From contig JAOALB010000001.1 of the NCBI GenBank assembly GCA_025331125.1, positions 620,001-684,000 on the forward strand: DNA of 64,000 nt, in the 5' to 3' direction. Position numbers and translations under genes: made by a program. The notes under the pieces are model-generated. The model saw only the letters and a program-made list of their open reading frames with translations, did no database searches and was not told the DNA's origin. Positions 23,046-31,962 of the stretch are shown piece by piece (the first letter of the stretch is position 1; each line of letters opens with the position of its first letter). This DNA is from Mycogone perniciosa. Taxonomy: Eukaryota; Ascomycota; Sordariomycetes; Hypocreales; Hypocreaceae.

Positions 23046-23421
23046 GAACTCAGGGTCCCAGGCATGCTTTATATAGGTTTTTATTTTTTATTATTACTAT
23101 TACTAGTGCTTTGTAATGCCGATGCCCAAGCATTCTATTTTGTAACATTACAAGCGCTGTTTGTTTGACCAACTATATTGCTATCATACAGACAAATAAA
23201 ACCAAGTCTGTTGAGACAAACGATGAATTCAAGACTCGAGATGCTCCATTGAGCTTTATACTAATAACGCCCGAGCCCCAAGTAGACCCAATTCCGTCCA
23301 GTATTATACACTAATACCCCAAAATGCTTGCCATCTCTCGGCTTCCCAATGCAATGTCTCCCAAACGCCAACCCAAAAGAATATTCAGTCCATTCACTGG
23401 TCTCCAAAGATCTCTCCCCAT
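23046..23421. other. Convergent 3' spacer
   Basis: 376 bp between convergent genes, A+T-rich near 23080-23100. Nothing else seen. Confidence 0.6.
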
Positions 23422-24090
23422 CTAGCAAACCGGAACGCTAGTGGTGGTCCAGCCAATGCCCCCAATCCAGACTCTTCGGCCCGCACATTGGAGGCATCGT
23501 TTCTGCTCTCCCAGATTGCTGATGGAGCAGCTGAAGCAGACGTGCTTACCACAGGCACCACAGGCAGTGTCCTCAAGCACAGATCCGTCCACCTGCATCT
23601 CGTCACCATTGCTACCAGCAAGACTGGCACCACAATCGTTGCAATTCGTTGCCGTCAAGGGGGTGCGCTCCAGGGCAGGCGACGAGTCAACGGAGCTCGG
23701 CGCCGAGTTGATGTTCCAAAAACGATGCAGCGACTGCTGATTATTTGACGCCTCAGCCGACGACATAAGTTCCTGCTGCTGCTGAGGCTGAAGGGCGGGC
23801 TGCGGTTGCTGCTGCTGTCTCTGTTGCGCCGAGTACAGCAAGCCAAGGGTGTGCTCTGCAGGCACAGAAGATGATGAGTGTGTGCTCTGTTGGTGGTGGG
23901 CGCGCCATTCGTAGAACTTACGATGGACCTCCTCGTCTGACGGCCTGTGGTCGCGGTAGCGCTTGAAGGTGCGGCTGTGGAGATGTGCGGGCACGTCGAG
24001 GACAGAGCGCGGAGAGATGTCCATCGTGGTAGTGCTTGATGGTGGTGAGGAGCAGAGCTCGGTGGTGGAACGCTTGCGTTTGAGGAGCAT
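23422..24090 (-). CDS. Hypothetical Cys-rich (putative zinc-binding) protein
   Basis: Single exon, 222 residues from the first in-frame ATG at 24090 (MLLKRKRSTTELCSSPPSST). The N-terminal half has a basic start and a segment RTFKRYRDHRPSDEEVHRKF, then poly-Gln/Pro stretches (QQRQQQQPQPALQPQQQQEL). The C-terminal 75 residues carry four Cys pairs: CNDC, CGAC, CFSC and CLQC, ending GRRVWIGGIGW. That spacing suggests one or two structural zinc sites, but I cannot assign a named finger family. The basic KRKR start could be a nuclear localisation signal. Probably a small nuclear regulator conserved in filamentous fungi; the function is unknown. Confidence 0.7.
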   Translation of the reverse strand: MLLKRKRSTTELCSSPPSSTTTMDISPRSVLDVPAHLHSRTFKRYRDHRPSDEEVHRKFYEWRAHHQQSTHSSSSVPAEHTLGLLYSAQQRQQQQPQPALQPQQQQELMSSAEASNNQQSLHRFWNINSAPSSVDSSPALERTPLTATNCNDCGASLAGSNGDEMQVDGSVLEDTACGACGKHVCFSCSISNLGEQKRCLQCAGRRVWIGGIGWTTTSVPVC

Positions 24091-24419
24091 TGCGGCGGCC
24101 GAAGATGTGTGTATGGATGGAGGAGAGTGAGTTGCGCGAGTTGAAGGAGCTGACAAGAAGAGAACGACGGCCCGTACGGAGTATTAGAGATAAGAGTGGT
24201 GGATAAAGAAAGATAGATAGAAAAATGCGATGGGAATGGATGGCTAATTGGCTTGTTTCGGAGTGAGAGATGGTGGATTGATCAGCTCGTTGAGGTGGTA
24301 ACAGCGCGACCCGCTGAATTTGTACAATGTACGGAGTACTCCGGCTAGAGGCGCGTGGCGCGTGAGTCGCGATCGCGTATAGTACCTACTAGGTAAGTTT
24401 CTTCGCTTAGAAGCCTCAA
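24091..24419. other. Short spacer with motif copies
   Basis: 329 bp between the Cys-rich gene start and the end of the MDR oxidoreductase gene. It holds motif copies near 24171 and 24330 and no supported gene. Confidence 0.6.
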
Positions 24420-25581
24420 TTATGCAATCCTAATCACCAGCTTGCCAATCCCACCCTTCCCCACAGCAACCTGACCACACGCAGCCCGAACAGCCTCAAT
24501 ATCATCCAACTCCACCACACTTATTATCGGCTTCACCTTTCCCAGCGCAATCAGCTCTCCCGCCTTCTCCAAATCCTCCCGAACCTCAACCCCTCCAGAC
24601 ACCATCTCATACTTGATATCCGTGCCCCAGAACTTCCACTTGTACAGCAGCTGCGCCAAATCTAACGCCGTGCCCATCCACCACGAGAACCTATCCTCTC
24701 CTATTATCTTTCTTGCCGTCTCTTTGGATGGTATGCCCGCTATGGACACTAACACCCCGGTTTTGGGGTTCAGCAGCGGGATGCACTCATCCATTGTTGT
24801 CAACTGCGTGTTGAACACAAAATCCACGCTGCCCTTGGCCACTACATCGTTCACTTTGTGCGTCTTGTAATCAATGACTTGGTCGACCATGCCGGGAAGA
24901 TACTGCTCCACCAGTGACACTTTTGGCGTCGAAACCGTGGTTATGATCTCTTTTGCGCCAAACACGTTTTTAGCAACCTGAATCGCCATTGAGCCACTAC
25001 TGCCCAGCCCAGCAGGCACATACACAGTCTTCCCCTCGAGGCTCTCCTCGCCCATGAGCTGAAGTCCCTGCCGAATCGTCTGAGTCGCTGTAACGACTGC
25101 GGCCGCCGCAGCGGCTGCTTCTTCAAAGGATATGTGCGGTGGTTTGCGCAACAAGAAGCGCTCCTCTGCGATGGCATATTCGGATGCGAAGCCTGGTGGA
25201 GAGATCCAGAACATGGGCTTGTCGACGTATAGGCCGTAGACTTCTTCGCCTACTTTAAGGTCCTTGACTTCGGGTCCAACGGCCACGACGACTCCAGCAC
25301 CTTCGACGCCGACTTTCATCGGATATCTGGACATGTGTCGGCAAGTGTAGATGAGGAAAATTACATGAACAAAGGACGACATACGTAGGCTTGAATAATA
25401 ACTCCATCTGTCCAGACGCAACCTGTAAATCACCCGTATTCATCCCCGCTGCATGGACGCGCAGCAACACATGCGTGGGCAGAGTAATTGTCGGCGCAGG
25501 CATCTCCCGGACCTCGAACTCGGCTGGAGGGCACTTTCTGGGTGCCACGAGGGAGCGCATGGTCGCAGGAACCTCTGCCAT
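24420..25581 (-). CDS. Zinc-independent medium-chain dehydrogenase/reductase (quinone oxidoreductase-like)
   Basis: Two exons, 25581-25385 and 25326-24420 (58-bp GT-AG intron, donor GTATGT), give 367 residues reading LLFKPTYPMKVGVEGAGVVV across the junction. The N-terminal GroES-like domain (MRSLVAPRK... HVLLRVHAAGMNTGDLQ, then GVEGAGVVVAVGPEVKDLKV) and the nucleotide-binding motif VYVPAGLGSSGSMAIQVAKN identify the MDR superfamily. The Cys/His ligands of zinc alcohol dehydrogenases are absent, so an NADPH-dependent quinone or enone reductase is more likely. An alanine run (EEAAAAAAAVVTATQT) precedes the cofactor domain. The C-terminus GKGGIGKLVIRIA follows the family pattern. The substrate cannot be inferred; neighbours give no pathway context. 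Confidence 0.85.
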
Positions 25582-26796
25582 GATGACTATGAAAACGAGT
25601 ATGAAAATGCACCCGGGCTTGGGGATGAGAAAAGTAAAAGAGTTGCTGGCGAGAATGAGGTTCAGCTTTGACAAGGTCGCAATTACTTGTCATATGACAT
25701 GAGTTCGGCGCTCGGCGGGGCCGTTTCGGAGGATCCACCAATGTCCGCCGAAAGACGCTAATGGCGCCAAGCGGGGGGACAAAAAGAGAGGGACTGCAAA
25801 ATATATAGACATCTTATAATATGGCAGAGTATTAGGAGCTTTCACCATTGTATTATATGGTTAATGGTAAAATGCGTGACGTTTTAAGGATTGTGGAAGG
25901 ACATGCCATAGTTGCCCAAAGTCCCTCTAGTATTGACTTGTTCCTCCATCGACGGTATCTGAAAACGGATTTTCGGGACAGATGCGTCGGGCACTAAAGG
26001 GGTGTTTCTTCTGTAGTTGTATATCCGTACATAAAAAGGCCATAATGGGGAAAGGGAGAATATATTGCCAAGTAGGTTTCCATTGCCGCATCAAACTGGG
26101 GCCGGGTTACAGAATGTGTCCCTTGGTACATGGCGTCTGGGAAGATGGCGTAAACATGTTAACAAGTTAAGAGACAATGTAGACCCTCGAAGTCGTCTTG
26201 TAACAGGAACAAAGACCAAATACAAGGATACAATAATACGATGGTAGCCAGGCCACGGACAGAGCTATGTCAATGAATTACTGCTTAAAAACACACACCA
26301 GATATATCATTGATCGTTATCTGCTAGCTACAAAAATAAATAAATAATTTTCAGATCTTTTGTATCCGGGTCTCAGGCCCACCCAGATTTACAGACCATT
26401 CAGTCACTTCAGACTTACCCGGGGTTCTAGACTGTTCAGCCATACCAGAGCCGCCAGTCATGGCGTTCAAATGAGTCTTCTTAGCTTTGGCTCCAGGCAC
26501 TTATCATCGGACCAAACCCTAGGCCATAACGACCAACCGGGATGTGCCTGGATCCAAAGGAAACATGTCTCAATTGAGCACCACCACTGCCGGATTAGAT
26601 GGGGCTGAATGATCTGGAACTTTTTAAGTCAGTCTGAGGTCTGAGACGACCGAATGTCTAATGTTGGAATTAGCCAACACCCGTCAAACCAATATTTTCC
26701 TTCAGTTAAGCAACCTCAACAAATAACACACTAACAAAAGCCAAGGAGCAATGGTATACAAGGTTCCATGGAGATGAATTGACAGTTAATCCATCA
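25582..26796. other. Spacer containing a fold-back repeat
   Basis: 1.2 kb between the MDR gene start and the 3' end of the SWIM/RING gene. Apart from the fold-back element listed separately, I see an A+T-rich stretch at 26320-26360 and no gene. Confidence 0.65.
26367..26683. mobile_element. Fold-back inverted repeat, MITE-like, probably a diverged DNA-transposon relic
   Basis: Two arms of about 135-140 nt (26367-26500 and 26544-26683) are inverted copies around a 43-nt loop. The inner ends pair best: CTTTGGCTCCAGGCAC at 26485-26500 against GTGCCTGGATCCAAAG at 26544-26559, one mismatch in 16. Further out the arms stay alignable (for example GTTCTAGACTGTTCAGCC versus GTTCCAGATCATTCAGCC on the reverse complement). 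The differences are mostly transitions, as expected after RIP or long decay. The outer ends are CGGGT and ACCCG. No ORF is inside and no target-site duplication is obvious. Confidence 0.65.
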
Positions 26797-27937
26797 TTAT
26801 CCAAGCACAAACTCGCGGACACGACGGTTGCTAAAGGCCCTACCATTGTCAATGTCAACAAGATCGACGTCGTTGTTGGCCTGTTCCAAATCAAGGTCTT
26901 CGTCTACAGACAGACAAGACAAAGTTAGCATAGAAACAACGATTGTGCGTGCCATATGCCGGGAACTAATCACCTCCGTTTTCATCAAGACCCAAGGCAC
27001 CACCAACGTTGACATAGCCGTCATCGTTGACAACGCTCTGGGACAGTAGGTTATGCACATGATCAGACTCGTTCCACACTCTGCGGCACATAGGGCACGT
27101 CATAACTCCGTCCTTGGCCTCGTACCACTTGTCGAAACATGCCGCATGCATGTTCTGCCCACATCCGGTGCGGCACCACTCCAGTCCCTCGAGGTCTTCG
27201 GGGTCGAGCTGTTCATAGCAAATAGGACAGTCGCCGTCGATTTTGTGTCGCTTCTTGTCGTCGCGGGAGTCTGGCTCGGGAATGGGCGGGCTGTTCTCAA
27301 AGAGCCACTGCAGCTCGTAAGTGAGGAGTGATGACTGATAGATCAATTGGAACGGTGCGCGAAGCACCTTGGAGAGAACCTAAAGTCAATGTGAGGATGG
27401 ATGGAATCAACAGGGTGCCCAGATACCACTCACAAATACAACATGCTTGCAGCTCAAGACCTTCTTCATACAAGTGCAGTCACAACGTGGCAGTCGGCCG
27501 ATTTGAACCGTATAAATATTGCCCGTCGTGCCAATCAACTCAACCGTCTCCTCCCAATAAGGCAAGTCCCTGCGGCGAGGACGCTTCATCATCATCCTGT
27601 GGCGAGCACGGCTCAGCACGATGAATTGCTGAGTATGCGCCATGGCCCAAACCCTCTCAAACCCAATTGGTGGTGTCAAGCGGTACTTAAACAGTCTTAT
27701 CTCTCCGTCGAGATCAAACTGCTGGTCTGCGGTGTAAATGTCACATATCGGGCGCTTGTGAACACGCCCTCTCCTCTTGATACCATAAGCGGTGATGGTT
27801 CGCAGGGGCGGCAAATGCAAGCTGTCTCTAGGGATGTTGTTGATAGCCATACCACCAAATGGGGGTATAATGATACGCGTCCGAGGAGGAGGCAGTTCGT
27901 ATCCGCGGACGGCGCCACCACCGATTGTGACATCCAT
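26797..27937 (-). CDS. SWIM zinc finger plus RING finger protein (putative E3 ubiquitin ligase)
   Basis: Three exons, 27937-27434, 27379-26974 and 26903-26797, give 338 residues, all with GT-AG introns and in-phase junctions. A SWIM finger ends exon 1 (C152-x-C154 ... C163-x-H165 in CDCTCMKKVLSCKH). Exon 2 carries a RING finger from C219 to C266 (CPICYEQL ... CGQNMHAACFDKW ... CPMC). The C-terminus is an acidic Asp-rich tail. The N-terminal 100 residues contain PPPRTRIIIPPFGG and a patch of basic residues (RARHRMMMKRPRRR). A SWIM followed by a RING is the arrangement of ZSWIM2/MEX-type ubiquitin ligases, so a role in ubiquitin transfer is inferred from architecture. The substrate is unknown. 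Additional 5' exons are possible but not needed. Confidence 0.8.
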
Positions 27938-29115
27938 CTCGTTCGGTGATGATTACAATGAGACGGTTGAGAGCGAGAGGGCTGAGGTGTTGGTGGCGGC
28001 AGGAGAGTTGCTCGACGTTCAGTCTCCCACCATAGCCTTGTGTGTGACAGTGATTAGAAGCCGTAATTTATAATGAAGAAGAGACAGAGACTCTGGGTAA
28101 CCGGGCCACCTCACCACCTCGACGTTATGGTGGATTCTCACGTCATCCGCATAGCCCCTATGTTGTGTAACCTCACCAGGCGGCCACCACTCGAATGTTC
28201 TAGACAATATTACTGTGATTCTTCGAGTCTGCGATTGCCTGTTGAACCAGAATTGTTTGCTCTGATGCGACACGACTGGACTCGGCATGCGGGCACTCCG
28301 CTTGAATGTCTGAACAAAAGCCACAGCCTTGCCTCAGGGATACATACGGAGGCGGAGAGCTGAACCTTGGCATGCGGGAAGATCGTACTCGGGCAAATAG
28401 GAACAGACGAAATCTGCTCTCGTGATGGGGGCCAGAAAATAGCACCGAGACAGGCTGCTACTCGCATGCAAAACACAAACAAACTTCTCCTCCTTTTTGG
28501 CTTCGACACCGACAATTGGTGAATGTAACTTATCCATGCACAATCGTTTTGTACATACATAATTGAACACAAATAAACAGAATGAGACGAGTGCTGTTGC
28601 TACTGTTTAACTACTACCGTATAAAAGCATGAACAGTTATAGCTTTGCTACCTGAAGTGAACAAATCTAGACATATAGAGAATGTAACATTGTCCTCCTC
28701 GGTTCATGAACTCGTGCTTCATGGCCTGTAAAAAGTCCTTTATGCCTCCTTTGTACCGGCAACATGCACCACAGCCAAACATGAAAAGTTGCAAGACCTC
28801 AGTCTTTACAAACAAACGCCTTTGTTCACTTTGTGAAGGCCGCTTCTATTATTCAACAATGCCATTGCCTCCTTGGGTGAACAACGCCAACAATGAGCCT
28901 TCAAGAGTCAAGAGTGAACAAAGTGATTAAAGAGATAGCATCAACCTCTGAAGCTATATAGCATGGCTTCTGCCCGTCCATGATCCTCCAATTCCCAAGA
29001 TCACCATCCACAGCTCCCATTGACAACTCTACATAAGTACACCCACATACACATACACACGCACAACCACATATACACATCCATACATATACCATACACA
29101 CCAAACAACAGCAAC
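27938..29115. promoter_or_regulatory. Divergent promoter region, SWIM/RING gene and ankyrin gene
   Basis: 1.2 kb between divergent starts. Several frames are open near 28019-28572 without recognisable features. A CA-rich tract (29036-29105) precedes the ankyrin gene ATG and is probably its 5' UTR. Confidence 0.5.
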
Positions 29116-29676
29116 ATGGATGCCCTCCGCGATGCCGTCTCTCAGGGTCACGTCGACACCGTCCGTTCCCTCCTCTCCCACGAGGGCATCGACTCTCACC
29201 TCGGCCACCTAGACTCCGAAGGCAACAACATCCTCCACAAAGCCGCTCAAGCTCCCTCTCCTAACCCAGACATCTTCAAGCTCCTCGTCCAGAAACTCCC
29301 CGCCCTAGTCCACCCATTCAACAACGAAGACAAAAGACCCCTCGAAATCCTCATCGACACAACATCCTTCAACAGCCCTAACATCCTCGCCTGTGTTACC
29401 GTCCTCATAAAGATAGGAAAGGCAAGTGTCAAAGGCGGCAGTCTAGTAGAGCGCGAGGAATGTCCCCTTCCCCGCGCACTGCACAACTGCGACATCGACA
29501 TGTGCCGCGTGCTGATCAAGGAGGGTCACGCTGATGTCAGGAGTATCCTTCGTATTGCCGAGAGCGGCCAGGTTGAGTTTATCGATGAAGATGACTTGGT
29601 CCAGAAGGTGGGCGCGGCGCGTGCTAACGAGATGCTGACTGCTCTGTCTTCTATGTCGAGATCGATTGTCCGCTAG
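29116..29676 (+). CDS. Small ankyrin-repeat-like protein
   Basis: Single exon of 186 residues; the ATG at 29116 follows a CA-rich leader. The N-terminus (MDALRDAVSQGHVDTVRSLL) and the following DSEGNNILHKAAQAPSPNPD, IFKLLVQKLPALV have the ankyrin pattern of paired helices with 'GNNxLHKAA' at the turn. A second, weaker unit is PLPRALHNCDIDMCRVLIKE. Between them lie RPLEILIDTTSFNSPNILAC and helices that may also fold as degenerate repeats. There are no other domains, no signal peptide and no membrane helix. Such proteins act as protein-binding adaptors; the partner is unknown. Codon bias is strong and supports expression. Confidence 0.75.
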   Translation: MDALRDAVSQGHVDTVRSLLSHEGIDSHLGHLDSEGNNILHKAAQAPSPNPDIFKLLVQKLPALVHPFNNEDKRPLEILIDTTSFNSPNILACVTVLIKIGKASVKGGSLVEREECPLPRALHNCDIDMCRVLIKEGHADVRSILRIAESGQVEFIDEDDLVQKVGAARANEMLTALSSMSRSIVR

Positions 29677-29799
29677 CAAAGACCGCGCGCACTGCCTGCA
29701 GTGCGCCAGATGGTGAACATACGCATAGGACAAAGGATTGGGTGGGCGATAGAGAAGTGCCTGGCGAATTTCTGATATAAGTCAGCACATGTATATACG

Positions 29800-29831
<32 letters not shown>

Positions 29832-30493
29832 GATAGATTCGGACGAAAATTGATGCATGGCAAGTGTTTTACAAAACACAGTTGTATAGAGAAAACACTA
29901 GCGTTTGCTTCGCTTTGTCTACTGCTCCAATGCTTCCAGCTGATATCTGCTTATACTTTTCCATCCCCCATTCCATTTCCATCTCCTGGCTCATGCTATC
30001 CCAAAACAACCAAACGCCCCATGGGTTCCGGGTATACCCCTTACCAGCCCCAAGAAGGGATCAAATCGTTCATTTGCCCTTGTCCGCCACCCAAATGCGC
30101 CGCCTCCCCTATATCCAAAACGCAAGGAAAATGAGTATATGTAGTAGGTACAGGCCGTGTCCTCCGTTGGACAGCGGGCGGATAGATTTGTGTAAAAGAG
30201 AAAACGCCAAGTCTATGCTGAAACATGTATTATGACGAAAGTATGAGAATAAAGAAAGACCCGATGCAACGGCTGTAAGGTGAGCGAGATAAAGAAGCCG
30301 CTGCGGTCGTCATCAGCATGGCGGTTTCATCAGCAGTCGTTGGGTATCATCGACGTGATGAGTTCATTGTATGGCATAGGTTGGTCGTGAATTGTGGTAA
30401 GCACAAGAGGGATTGACGTAGTCATTCATCCAATGGGCGTGAAGAGTTTCGAGAGGAAATGGCACATGTACCACATATGCAATCAATACTTCC
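29677..30493. other. Convergent 3' spacer with an ACAT microsatellite
   Basis: 817 bp between two convergent genes. An (ACAT)n tract runs at about 29801-29834. No supported gene. Confidence 0.6.
29801..29834. repeat. (ACAT)n/(AT)n microsatellite
   Basis: Tandem ACAT units passing into AT units in the 3' region of the ankyrin-like gene. Confidence 0.9.
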
Positions 30494-31962
30494 TCAGGGC
30501 AGCTCGCGTCTGTGGCTAGGATCACGGGGTTGGTACTGTCGGTCGTGTTGGCGCTGTTGCGCAGCCAACCACTCTGTAGATCCGACTTGACGACCTGGCT
30601 GTTCCGCTGGTCGCTTGGTGTCCCGCCCTGGACCCAGAGATGCCCGGCTGCTAGAAGAGCTTGAGGCACCAGGTACAAGGTCAGTAACGGCCTGGGCAAT
30701 AGATGCCACGACATATCCTCGCAGTTCTTCGTCTTCTCGCTGATCTTCCTTCTCCAAACGGAATCGCTCATCCTTGTTCATGTTGGCTCGACGCAGATTC
30801 TTGACTTCCTTCATGATGTAAAGCATGACCTCTTCGGGGCATCGATTCCGCTCGTTGGCGGATTCGTTCTTGCGTACGTATCGTCGGGTCACGTCCGTGG
30901 TGCCGTCAATTGAGAAGGCAACGCAATAGGACATTTTCTTGCCCCACCCTTCGGTGTATAGGCGCGGGTTGTCCCAGGCTTCTTCGCATGCGTCCACATG
31001 AACCCATCTCCTTTGGTGCTCCGAATAGACCTCAGTCCAAACATGGTCCTCGGCATTCCACACCCATCGAACCCGGCCACCGACAGCACGGCAAAGCATG
31101 CTGAAGCAGTTGGCCCATTCGCCCACACGACCACGGCGAGTCTGAAGTAAACGCCACACGTCACCGTAGCGTGGAAATCGTTCGTAGGCACCGCAGCTTT
31201 GAGCGGAACATCGGTAAAGCTCAACTCGTAGCGCCCCGCAAGCGCTCTCCTCGGGAGTCGGCGCAGTCATGCCTTGGGCGATAGTGGGAGATAAACAGAC
31301 CGGACATGGAGGGTTATTCACCCATGTGAAGAAGGACCGTTTGAACCATCTAGTTTGCGCTGTTAGAACGATGATCTCGGAGAGAAAAAGTTACTCAAGT
31401 AAACATCAACAGAGTTAGTATCCGCATACCTAAGAAGTGCTCGGATGACGCAGTCTTGGTACCCCCACTCAGGTCTTCGACCATCACCCATACTCTCTGC
31501 CTGAGCCTGTAGAACCTGGGTCTCTTCCTCAGCCTCGCCGTATATGCGGTCCAGAGGGATTGTCTGAAGAGCCTCATCTAATAAACCAGGGTTCTCGTAT
31601 TTCGTTGGCGTTAATGATAGACTTATGAGGAGGTTCCGGAACTTTTGAGAGTCGCGGTCGTTGGCGGCAGGCGGTGTCGGAATCTTGGGAAGATGTCGGA
31701 GGGCTGAGTACGATGGCGGCGTTGCAGGTGAAAGCGATGTTGCGAATTGGCTACTGCCGCCGGCTGATGAGGCGGCATTGTAGAGATGGGGGCTAGACGG
31801 TATTTCTTCCGCTCTCGGGGACATGTGTCGAGTGCGCAGGTCGTTCATTCGCTTATCTCGCAGTAGACCCTCGAACTTGACCCGGAGGTCGTGAGCCCAT
31901 TCCTCGCCATAGTCGCTCTGTGATGAGGGCTCCGGGCTGAAGGAGGTGCCTCGGCCCGCCAT
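30494..31962 (-). CDS. PNG1: PNG1 family protein (peptide:N-glycanase homologue), catalytic Cys replaced
   Basis: Two exons, 31962-31430 and 31349-30494, give 462 residues. The 80-bp GT-AG intron joins IRALLR to [20 protein letters not shown]. The transglutaminase-like core has the family's zinc cysteines (CPVC ... CSAQSCGAY), then [40 protein letters not shown] and [20 protein letters not shown]. Active PNGases read GRCGEWAN at the first block; here the catalytic Cys is Val253, while His280 and Asp297 of the triad are kept. PNGase normally removes N-glycans from misfolded glycoproteins retro-translocated from the ER. This protein is probably not a glycosidase; the N. crassa orthologue is reported to be inactive yet needed for polar growth. 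No PUB or PAW domain is seen. The Ser/Gln-rich tail is disordered. Confidence 0.9.
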
